Part shown: piece after piece, positions 1 to 5,367 of the stretch
Layout: each line of letters begins with the position of its first letter
How positions within the stretch are numbered: the stretch's first letter is position 1
From: Bacteroidota bacterium
GTDB taxonomy: Bacteria > Bacteroidota > Ignavibacteria > Ignavibacteriales > Ignavibacteriaceae
DNA: 5,367 nt
NCBI GenBank assembly: GCA_021796135.1
Contig: JAJYOQ010000301.1
Coordinates: 1 to 5,367 of the forward strand
Reading direction: 5' to 3'
The notes under the pieces: model-generated
Seen by the model: the letters and a program-made list of their open reading frames with translations, nothing else
Database searches by the model: none
What the model was told of the DNA's origin: nothing
Made by a program: the position numbers and the translations under genes

Positions 1-60
1 ATCCGACTAAGTTCTTGTCTTTAATTTTTTTAGGCAAATACAAATTGAATATTACATTAT

Positions 61-1209
61 TTATGCTTTCAAAATTCCGAATCGTATAGATTTATAACCA
101 TATTTTAATCGAATGAGATTTATTGCATCCAGGGCTTTCCCCCGTTTTATTTGAATATCGTCAAAAAGAAATTGCTGCTCAGCAGCAATAATGAACTTTG
201 TCAATTTAATCCCGATTAATCTTATTGGCACCCTTCGGGTATAAGAAATCTTTAATAACCTTGCTGAAGTATTAAAGATAATTATCGGGTCATCTGTCAT
301 ACGAATTGATTTTGATTTGATAAGTGTCTGAAAGTCTGAATAGCGAAGTTTTAGTGCAATATTTGATGCATACAAGTTCATATCTTTTAAAGATTGAGCA
401 ATTTTAGCGGATAGCCCGAACAAAGTTTCTTCCAGATAATGTGTAGAACTAACATCTTCAAGAAATGTAGTCTCGTGGGATATGCTCTTTTGCTCTCTGG
501 AAGGAGAGAGATATTCAATACCATTTCCGTTAGCTTTTTCCCATAATTCATTACCTGATTTCCCATATACTGTAGAAAAAAAGTCTTTTGGCATATTGGT
601 AATATCGCTGATAATATATATCCCTTTCTCGTTTAACTTCTTGAGCATTACTTTCCCAACACCCGGGATTGCTTGAATAGGTAAGGGCGCAAGGAATTGT
701 TTCTCTTTACCGGGTGGAACATAGGTGACACCATTTGGTTTTTTATAATCGGATGCTATCTTGGCAATCGTTTTATTAGATCCAATACCTATTGAACAAG
801 GCAGAAATAATTTATTGATCATCTCTTGTTGAAGTTTTAATGCCAAAGCAGGATACTCTCCGTATAGATGCTCACATCCTGTGAAATCAATATAAAATTC
901 ATCAACAGATGCTTGTTCTAATATCGGGGCATATTCCGATAAAATTATTTTTGCTGCATGCGAGTATCGGTTATATTCATCATAATGACCATGAAGATAT
1001 ATCCCTTTTGGACATAACTTAAATGCTGTTCTAATCGGCATTCCTGAGTGTAACCCATATTTACGCGCTTCATAAGAGCATGCAGCTACCACTCCTCTCC
1101 CATGCGGATCACCTCCGACTATAACCGGCTTAAGTTCAAGTTTTGGGTTAAGTATCCTTTCTACCGAAATGAAAAAGGCGTCCATGTCTAAGTGGAAGAT
1201 GGTTCTCAT
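61..1209 (-). CDS. dinB: DNA polymerase IV, Y-family translesion polymerase (DinB)
   Basis: This is an error-prone Y-family polymerase of 382 residues that should copy past damaged template bases (EC 2.7.7.7). The N-terminus FHLDMDAFFISVE gives metal ligand D8 and steric-gate candidates F12/F13, at the same positions as in E. coli DinB. SVDEFYIDFTG gives the catalytic pair D103/E104, also at the E. coli positions. CSYEARKYGLHSGMP (44-58) and CSIGIGSNKTIAKIASDYKK (138-157) are palm and finger signatures. IQAIPGVGKVMLKKL (178-192) is the thumb HhH. The little-finger domain spans about 240-340. QQFLF at 345-349 fits the QxxLF sliding-clamp-binding consensus, and is followed by a 30-residue tail (GKALDAINLIRLKYG...), which makes the protein somewhat longer than E. 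coli Pol IV (351). It is the last gene of the cluster and starts inside the DUF72 stop codon, so the two are translationally coupled. All key residues are present, so it should be active. Confidence 0.97.
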   Translation of the reverse strand: MRTIFHLDMDAFFISVERILNPKLELKPVIVGGDPHGRGVVAACSYEARKYGLHSGMPIRTAFKLCPKGIYLHGHYDEYNRYSHAAKIILSEYAPILEQASVDEFYIDFTGCEHLYGEYPALALKLQQEMINKLFLPCSIGIGSNKTIAKIASDYKKPNGVTYVPPGKEKQFLAPLPIQAIPGVGKVMLKKLNEKGIYIISDITNMPKDFFSTVYGKSGNELWEKANGNGIEYLSPSREQKSISHETTFLEDVSSTHYLEETLFGLSAKIAQSLKDMNLYASNIALKLRYSDFQTLIKSKSIRMTDDPIIIFNTSARLLKISYTRRVPIRLIGIKLTKFIIAAEQQFLFDDIQIKRGKALDAINLIRLKYGYKSIRFGILKA

Positions 1210-1220
1210 AACATTATCCT
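1206..1220 (-). promoter_or_regulatory. ATGA stop/start overlap and internal Shine-Dalgarno for dinB
   Basis: On the minus strand AGGATAATGTTATGA contains an AGGA seven bases before the dinB ATG. The final A of that ATG and the following bases form the TGA stop of the DUF72 gene, a 4-nt overlap. The ribosome-binding site lies inside the last codons of DUF72 (R-I-M-L). This layout is typical of translational coupling and fixes the dinB start. Confidence 0.8.
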
Positions 1221-2084
1221 ATTTAATAACGGGTATTTCGAAATTATAGAATCCGGCATTTCCACTTTTTCTCCTTCAAGTATGTTGATTAACTGAAATG
1301 CATTAGCAACGGCATTCCCGCCTGGGTGATTATTTGTGATAATATATATTTCATTGATGCTTTGAATATGCTGCTTAACTATTTGTGTTATTTCTATTAA
1401 CTCACTATGCGAGTATAGGTAATTGTATCTCTCATTCTTCTCTGATTCCGGCTGCTCTTTGCTATAATTACTTATTGAGCTAAACCATGCATCTTTGTTT
1501 CTTCCGTGAAGTCTTATATATGCAGAGTAACTTGTAATTATTGGTTCAAAAGGAATAGATTTTCCTATCTGGGGCTGGTCTATTGCACAATATGTTAGGT
1601 TCAGTTTTCTGAAGCTTTTTATAATTTCTTCTTTATTCCACGAAGAGTGCCTTAATTCAATGACTATATGATAGGGACTAAAAATTTCTGCAAGTTGCGA
1701 AATATATAATGCTGAAGTTGAATTATATGAAAAAGAATATGGAAATTGAATTAATATACCTCCGAGTCTTTTTTCTCTTTGCAGAATTTGAAGTATCGAC
1801 TCGACAGATTTAATCTTATTATTATCATATTTCCTTATATGAGTAAAATCCTGATTAAGTTTTATTGTAAATAGAAAATCATTTGTATCCTGGGTTTTAC
1901 GTACCCAGCCTTCTGCAATTTTGGGCGAGATATAGGAATAATAAGTTGAATTGACTTCTACACAATTAAAATAATGGGAATAGTATTGCAGCCAGTCAAA
2001 ATTGTTAGTCTGTCTTTGGGGATAAAATGGCCCTATCCAATCCCGATATGACCAGCCGGCTGTACCGATATAATATTTTGGCAT
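1206..2084 (-). CDS. DUF72/YecE-family protein
   Basis: This is a 292-residue protein of the DUF72 (YecE-like) family, a TIM-barrel-type fold whose biochemical role is not settled. Family signatures appear in order: the N-terminal YIGTAGWSYRDWIGPFYP (5-22), CVEVNSTYY (41-49), FLFTIKLNQDFTH (70-82), GGILIQFPYSF (108-118), IVIELRHSSW (140-149), AYIRLHGRN (188-196) and the C-terminal YIITNNHPGGNAVANAFQL (247-265). The length is normal for the family and nothing looks truncated. No signal peptide or membrane segment is visible, so it should be cytoplasmic. It begins 20 nt after the polymerase N-half, with a purine-rich AGAAAG seven bases before the ATG. Its stop overlaps the dinB start. That placement suggests co-expression with the two polymerases and a possible accessory role in DNA damage tolerance, but this is inference from context; no catalytic chemistry can be assigned from the sequence. 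Confidence 0.95.
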   Translation of the reverse strand: MPKYYIGTAGWSYRDWIGPFYPQRQTNNFDWLQYYSHYFNCVEVNSTYYSYISPKIAEGWVRKTQDTNDFLFTIKLNQDFTHIRKYDNNKIKSVESILQILQREKRLGGILIQFPYSFSYNSTSALYISQLAEIFSPYHIVIELRHSSWNKEEIIKSFRKLNLTYCAIDQPQIGKSIPFEPIITSYSAYIRLHGRNKDAWFSSISNYSKEQPESEKNERYNYLYSHSELIEITQIVKQHIQSINEIYIITNNHPGGNAVANAFQLINILEGEKVEMPDSIISKYPLLNRIML

Positions 2085-2104
2085 TTTTATTCTTTCTAAA
2101 TTAG
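2085..2104 (-). promoter_or_regulatory. 20-nt gap with purine-rich ribosome-binding site for the DUF72 gene
   Basis: Between the polymerase N-half stop (TAA, followed in frame by a second TAA) and the DUF72 ATG, the minus strand reads TTTAGAAAGAATAAAAATG. AGAAAG lies seven bases before the ATG, a weak but well-placed Shine-Dalgarno in an A-rich leader. The gap is too short for an independent promoter plus terminator, which supports read-through transcription. Confidence 0.5.
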
Positions 2105-3721
2105 TTAAGCAGAATTATTTATTTCAATTTGAGCAAGTGTATCTCTTAAAACACCAAGAGAACGTTGGCTTAACAAGTCAATTTTTACAAGCCCTATATC
2201 TTCAATCCCGTGCATATCCGGTTGTGTAATAATTAAACCGATACCTTTATTAGAAGCATATTCAAGAGCGGTGTATTTTGTAATTAATTGCGGAGAAATA
2301 ACAATGCCTCCGGCATGAATGCTTATATGGCGCGGGAAATCTGCAAGTCTTGTGGCAATTGGAATAATTTGAGACCATGGCTCAAATTCAAGTTTTAAAG
2401 ATCTTGTCTCTGGATAAAGTTCCGATAGATTAGGAAGATTTTGAGCGCCCGTCCAGGGGATAAATTTACTTATTCTGGAGATCTCATGTTCGGGGACGTT
2501 AAAAACTTTTGCTACTTCTCTGATTGCAGAACGGGCGCGAAAGGTTACGTGAGTTGAAATCATGGCAACTTTGTCGTGACCGTATTTATTGAAGACATAT
2601 TTTACAATATCATCACGCTCTTTCCATGAAAAGTCAAGATCAATATCGGGTGGAGATGACCGGCTTTTATTCAAAAATCTTTCAAAGTAAAGGTCATATC
2701 TAATAGGGTCAACTTCCGTAAATCCAAGACAGTAGGATGCAATGCTGTTGGCTGCAGATCCTCTGCCTATAAGCATCATACCCCGCCGTTTAGCTTCGCT
2801 GACAATATCCCATACCACAAGGAAGTAATCTGTCAAGCCAAGTTGGTATATAGTATCAAGCTCATAATTCAAACGTTCTCTAATTTGAGCCGTGATTTTA
2901 GAATATCTTTTTGATAAACCCTCATAGGCTAATTGCGATAGATAGGATTTTGAATCTTCTTCTCCGGAGGTTTTGTAATTGGGGAATTTATATTTGCCAA
3001 GCTGCAAATCTACTTTACAGTTCTCTATTATGTAATTTATGTTTGCTATTGCGCCCGGAATTCTGCGCCACAAGTCGGAAAGTTTATGGGGACTTTTGAA
3101 AAAAAAATCTTCATCGGCTAAATCCTTCGTATCAATATTATCTATCGAATTGATTTTTCTTATTGCAGTAAGAGTTTTATGAAGAATGAAATCATCGCTA
3201 TTAAGAAAATATACTGGATTGGTCGGAATATATCCTATATTCTTTAATAAGGCAAAGTCATAGAGCAGTTTGTTTCTTGACTTATAATCTTTTGTAATGA
3301 TCAGCTCTGCAAAAATATTTTTATTAAGCGGTATATTGTCTAATAGCTTAAAAGAGGGAGTAATGATAAAGAGATCTTTAAAATAATTTTTGAGAAGCTT
3401 CATAAGCGAGAAATCTTTCCTGAGCTTCCGCATAGTAATAATATTGCATAAATCGGAATAACCTTGAATATTTCTAGCAAGGAAAATAGCATACATTGTA
3501 TCATCTGAAGGTTCGGATATAAATGCTCCCAGAATTGGCTGAATACCCAACTCCGCAGCTTTTTTTGCAAAAGGTATTAACCCATACATACCGTTAGTGT
3601 CCGTAAGGGCAAGGGCGGACATATTTTGGCTTGCTGCTTTTGCTAGCAAATCTTCAATAGAGGAAGCGCCTTGAAGAAGAGAATAATTTGAGTGCACGTG
3701 TAAATGGGTCATGTTGTTCAT
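2105..3721 (-). CDS. dnaE: DnaE-type DNA polymerase III alpha, N-terminal half (PHP + palm), separate polypeptide
   Basis: This is the catalytic half of a DnaE-type polymerase, 538 residues from the chosen ATG. A PHP domain opens the protein (THLHVHSNYSLL, residues 5-16; ALTDTNGMYG, 38-47). The palm carries GRGSAANSIASYCLGF (319-334) and PDIDLDF (358-364), whose D361 and D363 correspond to the first two catalytic aspartates. The third is D515 in VKIDLLSQRSLG. HISIHAGGIVIS (465-476) is also typical. The chain stops 23 residues after D515, so fingers, HhH and OB-fold are absent; the preceding gene encodes them. The ATG at 3721 is preferred because the PHP fold begins within a few residues of it and it clears the upstream stop by 34 nt. 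An in-frame ATG at 3826 would add 35 residues read out of frame from the end of the upstream gene, and ATG 3712 is also possible. None of these starts has a clear Shine-Dalgarno. The PHP metal site looks degraded (F67, P169 and Y171 where ligands are expected), while the polymerase site looks intact. Confidence 0.93.
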   Translation of the reverse strand: MNNMTHLHVHSNYSLLQGASSIEDLLAKAASQNMSALALTDTNGMYGLIPFAKKAAELGIQPILGAFISEPSDDTMYAIFLARNIQGYSDLCNIITMRKLRKDFSLMKLLKNYFKDLFIITPSFKLLDNIPLNKNIFAELIITKDYKSRNKLLYDFALLKNIGYIPTNPVYFLNSDDFILHKTLTAIRKINSIDNIDTKDLADEDFFFKSPHKLSDLWRRIPGAIANINYIIENCKVDLQLGKYKFPNYKTSGEEDSKSYLSQLAYEGLSKRYSKITAQIRERLNYELDTIYQLGLTDYFLVVWDIVSEAKRRGMMLIGRGSAANSIASYCLGFTEVDPIRYDLYFERFLNKSRSSPPDIDLDFSWKERDDIVKYVFNKYGHDKVAMISTHVTFRARSAIREVAKVFNVPEHEISRISKFIPWTGAQNLPNLSELYPETRSLKLEFEPWSQIIPIATRLADFPRHISIHAGGIVISPQLITKYTALEYASNKGIGLIITQPDMHGIEDIGLVKIDLLSQRSLGVLRDTLAQIEINNSA

Positions 3722-3755
3722 AATATTTATATTATACTCAAATAGATTGTACGCA
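3722..3755 (-). other. 34-nt AT-rich spacer between the two polymerase half-genes
   Basis: This gap lies between the TAA of the C-half gene and the ATG of the N-half gene. The minus strand ends in TATAATATAAATATT directly before the ATG. There is no Shine-Dalgarno-like purine run and no hairpin that would act as a terminator. An A/T-rich leader without Shine-Dalgarno is compatible with initiation as known in Bacteroidota. The TATAAT is too close to the ATG, and lacks a properly spaced -35, to be called a promoter. Confidence 0.5.
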
Positions 3756-5367
3756 TTAGATCGCAATTGACTCTCTGAATTCTTCTTGTTTAGATATCCA
3801 AATATCGTCCTCTCTAAACCCTTCATCGTCAGGCGTGTAATAATAATCGGAACTGTCTTTTTGAAGAGCAGACTTTAGTCCGGAGCTAATAATTATATCA
3901 AGTTTTTCTACGATTAGATTGCCGCCGTTAACGGCATCAACTTTTCCTTCAAGAATAAAAGGTCCCATTGATAAGGTCTTTTCTGCAATGGTTGAATATA
4001 TATTCGGAAAAATCACGGCTTCAAAAGTTCCGCTTAAGTCTTCAAGCGAAAGAAATTTCATAATAGCGCCCTTTTTAGTACGGATCCTTTTTGAGGTCAT
4101 AAACCAGCCCGCCATTTTTACTCTTTTACCGTCGAACTTATACATTTCTGCTGCTTTGATAATTCCGGGAACATTTATCAGATCCGAATAAAATTCAAGA
4201 GGGTGTTTAGTTACCATGTAACCTAAAGAATCATATTCAATCATACATTTTACCTCGGGAGTATAATCTTTATCGGTTTTAACTTCTTCGATAAGCTTGA
4301 AATATTCATCGGCAAACAAAGAAGGTAAATTCTGATTTAGATATCTAAGATGATGAGAATAAATATCGAGCATACGTAATAAAGACGGACGTGTTTCATC
4401 AAAACAGTCTAGTGCGCCGATTCTAATGAGCATAGAAGTTTCTTCAAATCCGGGTTTAACTCTGGAAATAAAGTTGGAGAGGGAAGTGTATCTACCATTT
4501 TGTTTCCTTTCTGAGATGATAACCTTGCATGTATCATGAGAAATATTTTTTATTGCAGTAAGCCCGATATGTATAACTTTATCTTTACCGGAATATTGGC
4601 ATTCGCTATCATTAATACACGGAAGTTTTATCTCAATGTTTAAGCGTTTTGCCTCTTGTATATAAACGGCAGCTGAATAGTAGCCTCCGCCGTTGGACAG
4701 AACCGAAGCCATAAATTCTGCCGGATAATGGGCTTTAAGATAGGCAACTTGGAAAGAAAGCAGGGCAAAACTTGCACTATGAGCTTTGCAAAAGGCATAA
4801 CCTGCGAATGATTCAATTTGCCTCCAAAGTTCCCTAGCAGCAAAGTCGGAAAGTCGCTTTTCTCTGCATGAGTCAAAGAACCGAATTGTCAAAGCTTCCA
4901 TTGCCTTATGTGAACGCATTTTCCCGCTCATTGCACGCCGCAGTATATCGGCTTCTTCCATTGTTAATCCGGCAATAAAATGAGCTACTTTTAAAACATC
5001 TTCTTGATATATCATTATTCCGTACGTATCGCCAAGAACTTCCTCCATCTGAGGAATAAGATATTTTCTCAAAGATGGATTTTTATGCCGCAAAATAAAT
5101 TGCTGCATCATTCCGCTTTCAGCGACGCCGGGGCGTATTATCGAACTTGCTGCTGTTAGAAGTTCAAAATTGTCAACCTCAAGTCTTTTGAGCAGTGAGC
5201 GCATTCCGGGAGACTCTATGTAAAAACATCCAATAGTATTTCCGGATTTTATCAAGTTAATAGTTTCCTTATCCTTAAAAAGAAACTCGTAGTCGGATAT
5301 GTCAAAGTTAACCGATTTAGTATTTGCAGGAAGACGCCCAAATAATTTTGTAACCTTTAACTGGTCG
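3756..5367 (-). CDS. dnaE: DnaE-type DNA polymerase III alpha, C-terminal half (fingers, HhH, OB-fold), 5' end cut by window edge
   Basis: This is the C-terminal portion of a C-family replicative or translesion DNA polymerase. The frame has no stop up to the right edge, and 37 codons lie upstream of the TTG at 5255-5253, so the true start is outside the window. Numbering from that TTG: the entry motif GNTIGCFYIESPGMRSLL (5-22), SSIIRPGV (37-44), finger segments IMIYQEDVLKVAH (80-92) and ADILRRAMSGK (102-112), and FAGYAFCKAHSASFALLSFQ (150-169) followed by LKAHYPAEFMASVL. Helix-hairpin-helix DNA-binding modules span about 235-290 (GLTAIKNIS, then LIRIGALDCFDETRPSLL). An OB-fold spans about 376-455 (VKMAGWFM, then GPFILEGKVDAV). 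LPSLF at 310-314 may be a clamp-binding peptide. There is no PHP domain and no catalytic aspartate triad in this chain; those are encoded by the next gene, 34 nt downstream. It ends at TAA, and the last 30 or so residues are acidic and low in conservation. The family assignment is firm; whether it is a free subunit or part of a longer protein is unresolved. Confidence 0.93.
   Translation of the reverse strand, partial: DQLKVTKLFGRLPANTKSVNFDISDYEFLFKDKETINLIKSGNTIGCFYIESPGMRSLLKRLEVDNFELLTAASSIIRPGVAESGMMQQFILRHKNPSLRKYLIPQMEEVLGDTYGIMIYQEDVLKVAHFIAGLTMEEADILRRAMSGKMRSHKAMEALTIRFFDSCREKRLSDFAARELWRQIESFAGYAFCKAHSASFALLSFQVAYLKAHYPAEFMASVLSNGGGYYSAAVYIQEAKRLNIEIKLPCINDSECQYSGKDKVIHIGLTAIKNISHDTCKVIISERKQNGRYTSLSNFISRVKPGFEETSMLIRIGALDCFDETRPSLLRMLDIYSHHLRYLNQNLPSLFADEYFKLIEEVKTDKDYTPEVKCMIEYDSLGYMVTKHPLEFYSDLINVPGIIKAAEMYKFDGKRVKMAGWFMTSKRIRTKKGAIMKFLSLEDLSGTFEAVIFPNIYSTIAEKTLSMGPFILEGKVDAVNGGNLIVEKLDIIISSGLKSALQKDSSDYYYTPDDEGFREDDIWISKQEEFRESIAI

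Noticed and set aside
1..60. Terminator or start of a further gene downstream of dinB
   Set aside because: There is no GC-rich hairpin followed by a T-run on the minus strand. One minus frame stays open to the left edge (LYLPKKIKDKNLVG), but it has only TTG start candidates and is too short to support.
482..676. Plus-strand ORF of 64 codons
   Set aside because: It lies wholly antisense inside dinB, with no recognisable motif or ribosome-binding site.
2911..3099. Plus-strand ORF of 62 codons
   Set aside because: It is antisense to the conserved polymerase N-half and composition-driven; no family features.
3722..3770. Promoter (TATAAT) ahead of the N-half gene
   Set aside because: The TATAAT ends about 9 nt before the ATG and has no properly spaced -35 element. 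The sequence is generally AT-rich, so a chance match is likely.
3919..4191. Plus-strand ORF of 90 codons
   Set aside because: It is antisense to the OB-fold region of the C-half; no motif and no supporting signals.
4640..4876. Minus-strand ORF of 78 codons in a second frame
   Set aside because: It is an out-of-frame shadow of the strongly conserved FAGYAFCKAHS region of the C-half.
3756..5255. TTG at 5255-5253 as the start of the C-half gene
   Set aside because: The frame is open to the right edge, and the codons just upstream (KDKETINLI) read as a normal DnaE lead-in to the GNTIGCFYIESP motif, so this TTG is an internal Leu codon.
2105..5367. Split intein joining the two DnaE halves, as in cyanobacteria
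   Set aside because: The N-half ends in LAQIEINNSA with no intein N-terminal Cys block. The visible C-half leader has no terminal HN followed by Cys/Ser/Thr and no intein-like region. The break point also appears to differ from the cyanobacterial one as I recall it.
2105..5367. Simple frameshifted or sequencing-error dnaE pseudogene
   Set aside because: The C-terminal half precedes the N-terminal half on the same strand, which one indel cannot explain. Both halves have intact motifs and clean ends.

Overview
This is a compact, AT-rich stretch of bacterial chromosome. Four genes lie on the minus strand and are read from the right edge to the left. They look like one operon for DNA damage tolerance (translesion synthesis). 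In transcription order they are: (1) the C-terminal half of a DnaE-type C-family DNA polymerase, whose 5' end is cut off by the right edge; (2) a separate gene for the N-terminal half of a DnaE-type polymerase (PHP domain plus palm); (3) a DUF72/YecE-family protein; (4) a Y-family polymerase of the DinB/Pol IV type. Spacings are 34 nt, 20 nt and a 4-nt ATGA overlap. No RNA genes, mobile elements, CRISPR arrays or long repeats were seen.

The notable feature is the polymerase. A normal DnaE has PHP, palm with thumb, fingers, tandem helix-hairpin-helix and OB-fold in one chain of roughly 1,000 residues or more. Here these domains sit on two polypeptides, and the gene for the C-terminal half precedes the gene for the N-terminal half. 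The break falls just after the third catalytic aspartate of the palm, so all three catalytic aspartates are on one subunit and the fingers and DNA-binding modules on the other. The halves are complementary, with little or no overlap (at least 536 + 538 residues). A single frameshift cannot produce the reversed order. The C-half frame is still open at the right edge, so an additional N-terminal part just outside the window cannot be excluded.

The organism is probably from the Bacteroidota/Chlorobiota/Ignavibacteriota assemblage. The reasons are low GC, weak or absent Shine-Dalgarno sequences at some starts, and polymerase wording that I recall from secondary DnaE proteins of that group (for example GCFYIESP, SSIIRPGV, and SNGGGYY followed by YIQEA). 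This is recalled similarity, not a search result.

Functionally, the split DnaE-like enzyme plus DinB resembles the polymerase pair of inducible mutagenesis cassettes (DnaE2/ImuC with ImuB), with DinB in the Y-family position. DinB carries an obvious sliding-clamp-binding peptide, and the C-half has a candidate one. DUF72 is translationally coupled to dinB, but its function is not known. The promoter and any LexA-type operator must lie to the right of the window; none was identified inside it.
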